The notes below the pieces were generated by a model, which was given only the letters and a program-made list of their open reading frames with translations, ran no database searches and had not been told where the DNA came from. Below are positions 27,140 through 35,543 of a DNA stretch of 64,000 bases, in pieces. This DNA is from Holophagaceae bacterium (GTDB lineage Bacteria; Acidobacteriota; Holophagae; Holophagales; Holophagaceae). Positions within the stretch are counted from its first letter, which is position 1. The number at the start of each line of letters is the position of its first letter. The stretch is taken from positions 62,001 through 126,000 of the forward strand of contig JADJVL010000021.1 of the NCBI GenBank assembly GCA_016710635.1, written 5' to 3'. The position numbers and the translations under genes were made by a program.

Positions 27140-30100
27140 GGATTCACCTCGGAGGAAAGGGCGGAACGCTGGAGGTCCGCGGCGCGGCCGCGGCGGGCCA
27201 GCAGGAAGTAGAGGACGGGGACGGCGAGGCGGGAGAGCAGGGTGGCGGCCACTTCGCCGGCCATGAGGCTGACGGCGAGGCCCTGGAAGATGGGATCGGC
27301 GAGCATGACGGAGGAACCCACCATCACGGCGGCGGCGGTGAGGAGCATGGGGCGGAAGCGCACCACGCCGGCCTCTTCGACGGCCGCCTCGAGGGCCATG
27401 CCCTCCTTCAGTTTCAGCTCGATGAAGTCCACGAGGATGATGCTGTTGCGCACGATGATGCCGGCGCCGGCGATGAAGCCGATCATGCTGGTGGCGGTGA
27501 AGAAGGAGCCCAGCAGCATGTGGGCGGGCAGGATGCCGATGAGCGAGAGCGGAATGGGCACGAGGATCACCAAAGGCACGGTGAAGCTTTCGAACCAGCC
27601 GACCACCAGCACGTAGATCAGCACCAGCACCACGGCGAAGGCGAGGCCCAGGTCCCGGAAGACTTCGAGGGTGATGTGCCACTCGCCGTCCCACTTGAGG
27701 GCGACCTTTTCCGTGTTTTCCGGATGGGAGAGGCCCAGGCGGGGCACCACCGTGCCATCGGGGTTCTTCAGGGCATCCAGTTTCCGGTTGAGGGCGGATA
27801 GCGCGTAGACCGGGCTTTCGATGGCCCCGGCGAGGTCGCCGAAGACGTAGGCCACGGGCATGAGGTTCTTGTGGAAGCGCACGGGCGCTTCCGAGCCTTC
27901 CTCCACCGTCACGAGTTCCGACAGGGGCACCGCGCCCCGCTGGCCCGGCACGGTGAGCTGGAGCAGCTGGGGGAGCCGCGCCCGCTGGGCGGCGGGGAGC
28001 TGGAGGATCACCGGGACCTGGCTGGCGCCGCGGTCCACGTGGAAGGTGCCGAGGGTCATGCCCTGGCCGGCGGCCGACAGGGTCTGCACCACGTGGGCCG
28101 GCGCCACGCCGTGGAGGGCCGCCTTCTCCCGGTCCAGGCGCAGGCTGAGCTTGGGGGCCGTCGCGTTGAGGGTGCTGTCCACGTCGACGACACCCTTCAC
28201 CGATTGGAAGGCCGCGAGGACCTGGGTGGCGGCGGCCTTCCGGGCCTCTTGGGTGGGCCCGTAGACTTCCGCGACGAGGGTGTCCAGCACCGGCGGACCC
28301 GGCGGGATCTCCACGATCTTCAGGCGGGCGCCGCTGCCCTGGAGGAGCGCTTCCAGGGCGGGGCGCAGCCGGGTGGCGATGCCGTGGCTCTGCTCCTTGC
28401 GTTCCCCCTTGTGCACGAGGTTCACCTGAAGGTCGGCCATCTGCGCCTCTTCCCGGAGGAAGGCATGGCGGACCATGCCGACGAAGGTGAAGGGCGCGGC
28501 TTCGCCGGCGTAGACCTGCACGTCCTTCACCACGGGCTCTTCCATCAGGCGCCGGGCCAGCTTCTGGGCCAGGGCGAGGCTGGCCTCCCTAGGGGCGCCT
28601 TCCGGCAGGTCGAGCTGCACCATGAATTCGGACTTGTTGTCGAAGGGGAGCATCTTCACCTTCACGGCGCCGGTGCCCACCAGGGCCATGGACCCCGCCA
28701 GCAGCACCAGGACGCCGGCGAAGAAGCCCCAGCGCACCTTGGCGCTGCCGAGGAGGGCGTGCATGATGCGGCGGTAGAGGCGCGTGCTCCAGGAATCGGG
28801 AACCTCCGCGTCCGTGTGGTCCGGGGAGGTGGGCACGGCGGTGTCGTCGCTGGCGGGATGAAGGCCGCTGGCGTCCAGCTCGGGCAGCTCGGCCTCCTTG
28901 CGGAACACGAGGCGGGCGGCCCAGGGGCTGATGATGAAGGCGATGCCGAGGCTGAAGAGCATGGCCAGGCTCGCCCCCACCGGGATGGGCCGCATGTAGG
29001 GACCCATGAGGCCCCGGACAAAGGCCATGGGCAGGATGGCGGCCACCACGGCAAAGGTGGCGAGGATGGTGGGATTGCCCACTTCATCCACCGCTTCCAC
29101 CAGGAGCTCGGCGAAGGGCTTCCGCGGCCCCGGCAGGTGCAGGTGCCGGTGGATGTTCTCCACCACCACGATGGCGTCGTCCACCAGGATGCCGATGGAG
29201 AAGATCAGGGCGAACAGCGTGACCCGGTTCAGCGTGTAGCCGAAAAGCCAGGTGAGCAGCAGGGTCAGGGCCAGGGTCACCGGCACGGCGATGCCCACCA
29301 CCACGGCGCTCCGCCAGCCCATGGCGAGGCCGATGAGAGCGATCACGGAAAGGGTCGCGATGAGCAGGTGCTCGATGAGCTCGTTGCTCTTCTCGCCGGC
29401 GGTCTCGCCATAGTTGCGGGTGACGTCCACCTTCAGGTCGCGGGGGAGCAGGCCGCCCCGCAGGGCCTCCACCTTGGCCAGGGTCAGCTCCGCCAGGGCG
29501 GTGGCGTTGGCGCCCTTGCGCTTGGACAGGGACAAGGTCACGGCGGGTTCGAAGGATCCCTTCGCGCCGTACAGCACGTAGGGAGGCTCGGGCTCGGGCC
29601 CATCGTTCACCCGGGCGAGGTCGCCCAGGTAGATCGGCCGACCGCCGCGTACGGCCACCACCAGGCGCTTCAGCTCGGCGGCCTCCAGCACGAAGCCGGT
29701 GGCCTCGACGGCGGTGCGCCGGTTCGCCGACACCAGGGAGCCCGCGGGCAGCTGGGCCTCGGCGCTCTGGAGGGCGGGCAGCAGTTCACTGAAGGAGAGG
29801 CCCAGGGAGCGCAGCTTGTCCGGATCGGGCTCGATGCGGACCTGGCGCCTCGCCCCGCCGATGACGCGGGCCTGGGCCGTGTCGGGCACCGTGGACAGCT
29901 CGCGGCCCAGGGCTTCCGCCAGGGAACGCAGCCGCGCCGGGTCCTGGTCGCGGCCGTGGAGGGTGAGGGTGAGGAAGGGGACGTCGTCGATGGTGAGCAG
30001 CTTCGCCACGGGCTTCAGGGCGCCGGACGGCAGGAGGGCCGCGGCGGCCTGGAGCTCCTGGTGCACCTTCACGAGGCTGGGCTCCTGGGGCTCGTTGACC

Positions 30101-30435
30101 TTGAAGCGCACGGTGATGAGGCTCAGGCCGGGCCGGGAGACGCTGTAGAGGTATTCGACGCCGGACATGCCCCACAGCCGCTTCTCCAGGGGCGTGGTGA
30201 CCTGGGCTTCGACTTCGGCCGGCGACGCGCCGGGCAGAGGGACATAGATGTCCACCATGGGCACGATGATCTGGGGTTCCTCCTCCCGGGGCGTGACCAC
30301 CACGGCGAAGACGCCCAGGAGGAGGCTGGCGAAGACGAGGAGGGGCGTGAGCTTGCTGCGGAGGAAGCCCTTGGCGAGCCGGCCCGCCAGGCCGGTCTTG
30401 GACGGAGGAGAGGACTGGACGGGTTCAGCGGCCAT
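27136..30435 (-). CDS. RND efflux pump inner-membrane permease
   Basis: This 1099-residue RND transporter uses proton flux to drive export through a periplasmic adaptor and a TolC-type channel. It has twelve expected helices and two large periplasmic loops, including PLPGASPAEVEAQVTTPLE near the porter entry. The proton-relay aspartates lie in TM4: GILVDDAIVVVENI. It looks like the HAE-type family rather than the CusA metal type, but the substrate is not predictable. Slightly longer than the usual 1030-1050 residues because of a loop (PELDASGLHPASDDTAV) between helices 6 and 7. Its start overlaps the adaptor gene by 11 bases. Confidence 0.93.
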   Translation of the reverse strand: MAAEPVQSSPPSKTGLAGRLAKGFLRSKLTPLLVFASLLLGVFAVVVTPREEEPQIIVPMVDIYVPLPGASPAEVEAQVTTPLEKRLWGMSGVEYLYSVSRPGLSLITVRFKVNEPQEPSLVKVHQELQAAAALLPSGALKPVAKLLTIDDVPFLTLTLHGRDQDPARLRSLAEALGRELSTVPDTAQARVIGGARRQVRIEPDPDKLRSLGLSFSELLPALQSAEAQLPAGSLVSANRRTAVEATGFVLEAAELKRLVVAVRGGRPIYLGDLARVNDGPEPEPPYVLYGAKGSFEPAVTLSLSKRKGANATALAELTLAKVEALRGGLLPRDLKVDVTRNYGETAGEKSNELIEHLLIATLSVIALIGLAMGWRSAVVVGIAVPVTLALTLLLTWLFGYTLNRVTLFALIFSIGILVDDAIVVVENIHRHLHLPGPRKPFAELLVEAVDEVGNPTILATFAVVAAILPMAFVRGLMGPYMRPIPVGASLAMLFSLGIAFIISPWAARLVFRKEAELPELDASGLHPASDDTAVPTSPDHTDAEVPDSWSTRLYRRIMHALLGSAKVRWGFFAGVLVLLAGSMALVGTGAVKVKMLPFDNKSEFMVQLDLPEGAPREASLALAQKLARRLMEEPVVKDVQVYAGEAAPFTFVGMVRHAFLREEAQMADLQVNLVHKGERKEQSHGIATRLRPALEALLQGSGARLKIVEIPPGPPVLDTLVAEVYGPTQEARKAAATQVLAAFQSVKGVVDVDSTLNATAPKLSLRLDREKAALHGVAPAHVVQTLSAAGQGMTLGTFHVDRGASQVPVILQLPAAQRARLPQLLQLTVPGQRGAVPLSELVTVEEGSEAPVRFHKNLMPVAYVFGDLAGAIESPVYALSALNRKLDALKNPDGTVVPRLGLSHPENTEKVALKWDGEWHITLEVFRDLGLAFAVVLVLIYVLVVGWFESFTVPLVILVPIPLSLIGILPAHMLLGSFFTATSMIGFIAGAGIIVRNSIILVDFIELKLKEGMALEAAVEEAGVVRFRPMLLTAAAVMVGSSVMLADPIFQGLAVSLMAGEVAATLLSRLAVPVLYFLLARRGRAADLQRSALSSEVNP

Positions 30436-31483
30436 GGCGTGCGTCCTCCTTGGGGGCGCTCTCGACGCGCACGGGCTGGCCGTCCTGGAGGCCCGCCGGA
30501 TCCGCGATCACCCGGTCGGTCCGGTTCAGGCCCGCCCGGGCCTCCACCTGGTCGCCGTCCCGCTCGCCCAGGCTGATCCAGCGCAGGAGGGCCTTGCCGC
30601 CCTCCTCCACGAAGACGCCGGTGAGCTCGCCGCGGCGCACCAGGGCGGTGGCGGGGACGCGCACCGGACCAACCTCGGCGCCGGAGGCCTTGGCGGCGGC
30701 GGGCACCTGGATGCGGGCGAAGGCGCCGCTGCGGAGGTCGGAAGGTTGCAGGACCTTGGCCCGGAGGGCCTGGCGGTGGGTGAGGGCGTCGCCGCCGGGG
30801 GCGAGGGCGATGACCACCGCCTGCCCCACGCGTCCGTCGGCATCAAAGGCCACGCGCCGGCCCACGGGCAGCCCCGCGGCTTCGGCCTCAGACAGGGTGG
30901 CGGTGAGTTCCAGGGAACCCCGGCCTTCCAGGGTGAGCAGGGGTTGCCCGGGGCCCACGAAGGCGCCGGGCTGCACGTCCCGGCGCTGCACCGTGCCCGC
31001 GAAGGGCGCGCGGATCTGGGCGAAGGCGAGCTGGCCCTGGACGGCGGCCACGGCGGCTTCGGCCTGGGCGAGCTGGGAGGCGGCCTGCTCCAGCTCGCTG
31101 GGGGTCGCGGCGCCCTGGGCCTGGAGGGCCTTGATGCGGCGGTGGTAGCCCTGGGCGGCTTCGCGACCGGACTGGGCGGCCTTGAGCTGGCCCAGCAGGT
31201 CGCCGGCCTCCAGTTCCATGAGGAGCTGGCCGCTGGCCACGGCGCTGCCTTCGGTGACGAGGACGCGCTTCACGGTGCCCGCGAGGCGGGTGCTGAGGGT
31301 GGCCTGGTCCGTGCGCTGCAGGGTGGCGGCGACCCAGCCCGCGCCGGCGGGACTCGCGTCGGCGACGAGGCGGACCGCGACCGTGGGCAGGGTCGGCGTG
31401 GGGCTTTCGGCATGCTTGCCGCAGGCGAGGCCCAGGGCCAGGAAGCCGGTCGCGGCGGTGAGGAGGATGGGTTTCGGGTTCAT
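30425..31483 (-). CDS. RND efflux periplasmic adaptor lipoprotein (membrane fusion protein)
   Basis: The 352-residue adaptor begins with a lipoprotein signal ending LALGLAC (Cys about 21). It has the usual order: lipoyl-like half (GTVKRVLVTEGSAVASGQLL), a short alpha-hairpin (ATPSELEQAASQLAQAEAAV), the second lipoyl half (IRAPFAGTVQRRDVQPGAFV), then beta-barrel and membrane-proximal domains. It links the RND pump with the TolC-like channel. ATGA overlap with the channel gene upstream and 11-bp overlap with the pump downstream show one operon. Confidence 0.9.
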   Translation of the reverse strand: MNPKPILLTAATGFLALGLACGKHAESPTPTLPTVAVRLVADASPAGAGWVAATLQRTDQATLSTRLAGTVKRVLVTEGSAVASGQLLMELEAGDLLGQLKAAQSGREAAQGYHRRIKALQAQGAATPSELEQAASQLAQAEAAVAAVQGQLAFAQIRAPFAGTVQRRDVQPGAFVGPGQPLLTLEGRGSLELTATLSEAEAAGLPVGRRVAFDADGRVGQAVVIALAPGGDALTHRQALRAKVLQPSDLRSGAFARIQVPAAAKASGAEVGPVRVPATALVRRGELTGVFVEEGGKALLRWISLGERDGDQVEARAGLNRTDRVIADPAGLQDGQPVRVESAPKEDARHGR

Positions 31484-32799
31484 TCGGTCACTCCCTCGAT
31501 GGGTCTTCCCTGGGCGAGATCGGACTGGGCGCGGGCGGTCCGCAGCTCCAGCAGGGCGGCGAGGCGCAGGGCCCTGGCGCCCTGGAGCGCGGCTTCGGCG
31601 TCCAGCAGGTCGGTGAGGGGCAGCAGGCCTTCCCGGTGCCGGGCCTGGCGCAGGTTCCGGGCTTCTTCGGAAGCGCCGACGGCCTCCTGGGCGGCGGCGA
31701 GGCGCTGCTGGGCCGCCGTGATGGACGAGGCGGCCTCGTCCACGTCGTGCCGGGCCTGCTCGGACTGCCACCGGGCGTTCAGCTCGGCGGCCCGCTCCGC
31801 GGCGTGGGCCGCCTGGATGCGCTTGGGCTCGGAAAAGGAGAAGGTCCACTTGGCGCCCACGGAGGCGGTGGTCCAGCTGCCGCCGGCGCCGGTGAGGCGC
31901 TCCCGGGCGGCACCCCAGGCGAGGTTGAGGCCGACTTCGGGCCGGAGGACGCCGGCGGCGGCCTTGGCGTTCTCCCCAGCGGCGCGGGCCTCGAAGCGGG
32001 CGGCCTCCAGGTCGGCGCGGCGGCCGGGTTCCGTCGTCCCCGGCGGCGCCGCGTCCGGCGCGTCCAGGGGCGTGAGCAGCCGGAAGTTGCCGGGCTCGCC
32101 GGTGAGGAGGGCCAAAGCGGCGCGGGCGCTGCGGGCCTGGCGCCGGGCCTCGGCGAGGGCGGCGTCGGCCTGGGCGCGAAAGGCCTTCATGCGGGCCAGC
32201 TCCGAGCGCAGCATCAGGCCCTGTTCCACCCGGGCCGCGACGAAGGCCTCCGTGGCGGCGGCGCTCTTGCGGGTCTCCTCCGCGGCGGCGATGCCGCCCT
32301 CCGCAGCCTGGGCGCCGAAGTAGGCCTGCACTACGGCGGCGGCGACCTGCTGGCGGCGGTGGCGCTGGCGGGAGGACTCCGCGTCCGCCATTGCCGAAAG
32401 GCCGCGCCGGGCGGCGTCGAGACGGCCGCCGGCGTAGAGGGGCTGCTGCACGCTGAAGGCGCCGCCGAGGCCCGACACCGCGTCGGGCCGGTTGAGGCGC
32501 GCCGGGTCGAAGTCGGTGGCCTGGATGCGGGCCTGGTCCAGCTTCAGCCCGAAGGCCTGCATGGGCTCGGTGGTGCGGGTCCAGCCCGCCTGGGCCTGGA
32601 AGGTGGGACGGCGCAGGGCCGCGGCGGCATCGGCGTCGAAGCGCGCCCGCTCCACCAGGGCCTGGCCGGCCTGCAGGCCCGACTGGCCCGACCAGGCCGC
32701 CCGGATGGCGTCGGGCAGCGTGAGGTCCCGGGGCGCAACCTCCTGGCCCTGCGCCGGCAGGGCCAGGAGAAGGGGAAGGATGGCGGCGGGGCGGGGCAT
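31480..32799 (-). CDS. TolC-family outer-membrane efflux protein
   Basis: A signal peptide (MPRPAAILPLLLALPAQGQ) precedes two repeated outer-membrane-efflux halves. The pattern LTLPDAIRAAW at the start and the later LRQARHREGLLPLTDLLDAE match TolC-type proteins, with long helices between. At 439 residues it has normal length. It is the first gene of the seven-gene operon, with GGAGG just before its ATG, and would form the exit duct for the RND pump encoded downstream. Confidence 0.9.
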   Translation of the reverse strand: MPRPAAILPLLLALPAQGQEVAPRDLTLPDAIRAAWSGQSGLQAGQALVERARFDADAAAALRRPTFQAQAGWTRTTEPMQAFGLKLDQARIQATDFDPARLNRPDAVSGLGGAFSVQQPLYAGGRLDAARRGLSAMADAESSRQRHRRQQVAAAVVQAYFGAQAAEGGIAAAEETRKSAAATEAFVAARVEQGLMLRSELARMKAFRAQADAALAEARRQARSARAALALLTGEPGNFRLLTPLDAPDAAPPGTTEPGRRADLEAARFEARAAGENAKAAAGVLRPEVGLNLAWGAARERLTGAGGSWTTASVGAKWTFSFSEPKRIQAAHAAERAAELNARWQSEQARHDVDEAASSITAAQQRLAAAQEAVGASEEARNLRQARHREGLLPLTDLLDAEAALQGARALRLAALLELRTARAQSDLAQGRPIEGVTE

Positions 32800-32879
32800 G
32801 GAGCCTCCAGGTCAACTGAGTGAGTATTTAACCAAAAAAGAAAGTAAGCAAGAAGAAAAATTTGCTCCACACTTGGGAC
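32800..32879. promoter_or_regulatory. Divergent promoter/operator region between ArsR gene and efflux operon
   Basis: This 80-bp gap is strikingly AT-rich for the window (around GTATTTAACCAAAAAAGAAAG). On the minus strand TAAATA could be a -10 box, with a weak CTTGCT 16 bp upstream. As the regulator is divergent, its operator should lie here, but no clean inverted repeat stands out. Confidence 0.45.
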
Positions 32880-33224
32880 ATGGGCAAGACACCCCTCTCC
32901 CCCGAACTCATGATGCGCGTTGCGGAGCGATTCCGCCTTCTCGGAGATGCCCAACGCCTGGGTCTCCTGCAGGCCCTGCGGGGCGGCGAGCGCAGCCTCG
33001 AATTGAGCGTCGGCGAGCTGGCCGAGCGCACGGGCACGAGCATCCCCAACGCCAGCAAGCACCTGAAGCAGCTCTGCCAGGCCGGAATGATTCTCCGTCG
33101 CCAGGAAGGCACCACGGTCTACTACGCCATCGCGGACCCATCGGTCTTCGAGCTCTGCGAAGTCGTCTGCGGCGGTCTGGAGCGGGCGGCCCACGCGGAA
33201 GTGAAGCTGCACCGGCGGCGGTGA
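32880..33224 (+). CDS. ArsR-family transcriptional repressor
   Basis: The protein (114 residues from the ATG at 32880) is a winged-helix ArsR/SmtB regulator: MMRVAERFRLLGDAQRLGLL, then the recognition helix TSIPNASKHLKQLCQAGM and the wing RRQEGTTVYYAIAD. It lacks the classical metal ELCVCDL box. It has three cysteines, one after the recognition helix (KQLC) and two in the last helix (ELCEVVC), which is compatible with a thiol or persulfide switch as in BigR/SqrR relatives. It is divergent from the efflux/rhodanese operon and probably controls it. A TTG start at 32862 is possible but less likely. Confidence 0.88.
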   Translation: MGKTPLSPELMMRVAERFRLLGDAQRLGLLQALRGGERSLELSVGELAERTGTSIPNASKHLKQLCQAGMILRRQEGTTVYYAIADPSVFELCEVVCGGLERAAHAEVKLHRRR

Positions 33225-33296
33225 AGGGCGCATCGGAACATTCGCCCCCGTCCATTCCCGGCGCCGGGCCGTAGGGCTCCTCGAGCAGGAGCCTGC

Positions 33297-33846
33297 ATGA
33301 CCGCCCGCCGGACGCTGGAACGCCACGAACGCACCCTCGGGGAGCTCCGCGCGCGGCTCGCGGAGATCCCGGGGCCGATGTGGGGCTGGCGGCCCGCCCC
33401 GGGCGCCTGGAGCGCCGCCGAGGTCTACGACCACATCGACCGCATCGCCCGCCTCTACAGCTTTCCCCAGCTGGAGGCCAGCCTCCGCGGGGAGGGCCGG
33501 CGGGGCGGCGGCCGGACCCTGCTGGGCTGGTGCCTCCTGGGGGCGCCCTGGCTGGCGGGGGTCTTCAGGGTCCGCCGGGACTTCCCGGAGGCCTTCGTCC
33601 CCGCCATCTTCCCGCAGGAGGAGGCGGCGGCGCGGCTCGATGGGCTGCTGGACCTCGCCCGCGGCGCGGCGGGAACGGGTGGGCCGGGACCCGGGCCGGA
33701 TCCGGTTGCGGCACGTGAGCCTGGGCTGGCTCACGGCGGCCCAATGGTTCGCCTTCGCGGAGATCCACACCCGCCACCACCTGGAGGGCCAGCTCGCGCG
33801 GCTCCAGACGGCCTGGGAACGCCGGGCCGGGGCCGACGTTCCCTAA
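33297..33846 (+). pseudogene. DinB-superfamily protein, one frameshift as sequenced
   Basis: The N-terminal half has RTLERHERTLGELRARL and PGAWSAAEVYDHIDRIARLY, typical of DinB/YfiT four-helix proteins with a metal-binding histidine. The frame changes near 33660: RVGRDPGRIRLRHVSLGWLT and the final histidine motif EIHTRHHLEGQLARLQ are in the next frame. The length is one base over a multiple of three, so a one-base insertion is likely. Restored, it has about 183 codons. DinB proteins are often thiol-dependent metalloenzymes, but the substrate is unknown here. Confidence 0.7.
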
Positions 33847-33861
33847 GCTGATGGAGCCGTC

Positions 33862-34944
33862 CTAGCGGTGGCCGCCCTTGAGGTAGAGGCTGCCGTTCCG
33901 GGTGCGGAGGAAGGCGTCCAGGGGGATCTCCTCCTGCTTGATGAAGCCTTGCTGGGGGAGCTGGCCGCCCCGCACCATCTCCACCACGGCGCAGATGCTG
34001 GCGGCGGTGGTCCAGCTGATGGCGCGCCAGACGTGGCCGTCGGCCATCTCGGTCTGGGGGTAGCAGCGGACGAACTCCTTGCGGGCCAGCTGGCCCTCCT
34101 GCCAGCCCTCCACCGCGGCGTGGACGAAAACGTAGTCCTCGTCCACCGGCGGCAGGGCGTTCTTGAGGATCTTGCCCGCCAGCTCGCGGTCCTCGCGGAG
34201 GCGCAGCTCCTCCAGCAGGAACTTCACCCGCTCGAAGTGGCCCAGGTAGCGCATGGTCTTGTAGGCCAGGTCCTGGACGCGGCCCTCGTAGGTCTCACAC
34301 ATGGTGCCCAGGCCGCCGCTGGTGGTGGCCGCCTCCAGCTGCACGCCGTCGATGGTGACGATCTCCAGGCCTTCCAGGGCGGGCACCAGCTGGCGCTGGC
34401 CCATGCGGATGACTTCGCAGTCGTTGATGTATTCGTTGATGACCCCTTCGGGGCTCCAGTTGAAGGCGTAGCCGAGGCTGCCCCGGGGGTGCTTGGGCAG
34501 CGCGCCGACCTTCAGCTCGATGCTGCGGAGCTTGTCGAAGTCCTTGGCGAGGTGGGCGCCGACGATGCCGATGAAGCCCGGCGCCAGGCCGCACTGGGGG
34601 GCCATCACGCCCTTGGCGGTGCTGGCGATCTTGAGGATGCCATTGGTGGTGGGCACGTCCTCGGTGAGGTCGAAGTAGTGGACGCCGGCGTCGTGGGCGG
34701 CGTGGGCCAGGGGCAGGTTCAGGCTGAAGGGCAGGCAGCTCACCACCGCCTGGATGCCGCGGGCCTGGATGGCCTTGGCGAAGGCGGCGCCGTCCCGGAG
34801 GTCGAGGACGCAGGTCTCGAAGGGCATGCCGAGCCGCTCCACGGCGTCGACGCCGATCACCTCGAACTCCGAATGCTTGAGGAGGGTGCCCACCAGGCTG
34901 CCCACCTTGCCCATGCCGAGCACCATCACTTTGCTGAAGCTCAT
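33862..34944 (-). CDS. Saccharopine dehydrogenase-family oxidoreductase
   Basis: This 360-residue NAD(P)-dependent enzyme has an N-terminal Rossmann loop, VLGMGKVGSLVG (8-19), and the saccharopine-dehydrogenase catalytic/C-terminal fold (CGLAPGFIGIVGAHLAKDF, then SLGYAFNWSPEGVINEYIN). It could be a lysine 6-dehydrogenase or another member that oxidises an amino acid adduct of lysine; the length and single-domain layout fit lysine 6-dehydrogenase-like proteins. The ATG overlaps the stop of the Lrp regulator gene upstream by four bases, so both are in one operon and the regulator may sense its substrate. Confidence 0.8.
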   Translation of the reverse strand: MSFSKVMVLGMGKVGSLVGTLLKHSEFEVIGVDAVERLGMPFETCVLDLRDGAAFAKAIQARGIQAVVSCLPFSLNLPLAHAAHDAGVHYFDLTEDVPTTNGILKIASTAKGVMAPQCGLAPGFIGIVGAHLAKDFDKLRSIELKVGALPKHPRGSLGYAFNWSPEGVINEYINDCEVIRMGQRQLVPALEGLEIVTIDGVQLEAATTSGGLGTMCETYEGRVQDLAYKTMRYLGHFERVKFLLEELRLREDRELAGKILKNALPPVDEDYVFVHAAVEGWQEGQLARKEFVRCYPQTEMADGHVWRAISWTTAASICAVVEMVRGGQLPQQGFIKQEEIPLDAFLRTRNGSLYLKGGHR

Positions 34945-35462
34945 CGCGTCTCCTTCTTGGCCTTCGCCTTCGTGGGGGTCTTCGTCTTCGTCGGGGCCTT
35001 CGCCCGGCCCGTCCCCTCCAGGGGCAGGAAGGGCACTTCCTTGGTCGTCTCCAGCACCACGGTGGTGCGGGTGGAGCGCACGTCCTTCAGGGCGCCGATC
35101 TCCTTCATGAGGGTGGACAGGCCATGGGTGTCCTTGACCCGCACCTTGGCCAGGTAGCAGTCCTCCCCGGCCACGTGGTGGACCTCCTGGATCTCGGGCC
35201 GCTTCGCCAGGGCGCGGGCGGTGGCGTCGCCGCCGACGGGGTCCTCGGTGCGCACGAAGACGAAAGCCAGCAGGCCCAGGTCCACCGCCACCGGGTCCAG
35301 CAGGGCGGTGTAGCCGGCGATGGCGCCCCGCTCTTCGAGCTTCTTGATGCGCTCGAAGATGCCCGAGGCCGCCATCCCCAGGCGGCGCGCGATCTCCGCG
35401 TTGGGAATCCGGGCGTCGTTCTGAAGGAACATCATAATTTTTTGATCAATGGCGTCGAACAT
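34941..35462 (-). CDS. Lrp/AsnC-family transcriptional regulator
   Basis: Residues 1-60 are a helix-turn-helix of the Lrp type (AIDQKIMMFLQNDARIPNAE, then IARRLGMAASGIFERIKKLE). The RAM effector domain follows (VHHVAGEDCYLAKVRVKD). The 173-residue protein is about 20 residues longer than usual because of a C-terminal lysine/threonine-rich tail (KTKTPTKAKAKKETR), which may add nonspecific DNA contacts. It is co-transcribed with the saccharopine-dehydrogenase-family gene and probably autoregulates the pair in response to an amino acid, perhaps lysine. Confidence 0.9.
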   Translation of the reverse strand: MFDAIDQKIMMFLQNDARIPNAEIARRLGMAASGIFERIKKLEERGAIAGYTALLDPVAVDLGLLAFVFVRTEDPVGGDATARALAKRPEIQEVHHVAGEDCYLAKVRVKDTHGLSTLMKEIGALKDVRSTRTTVVLETTKEVPFLPLEGTGRAKAPTKTKTPTKAKAKKETR

Positions 35463-35543
35463 TCGATACGCCTCCCTCTCCTATGAAAGAAGAAGGCCGG
35501 TGCCCTGTCAAGCCGCCGGGGGTCACAGGCGCTCAGACGCCTT

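Noticed and set aside
32862..32879. TTG start for the ArsR protein
   Set aside because: It would add six unconserved residues; the ATG at 32880 fits the usual N-terminus better, although the choice is not certain.
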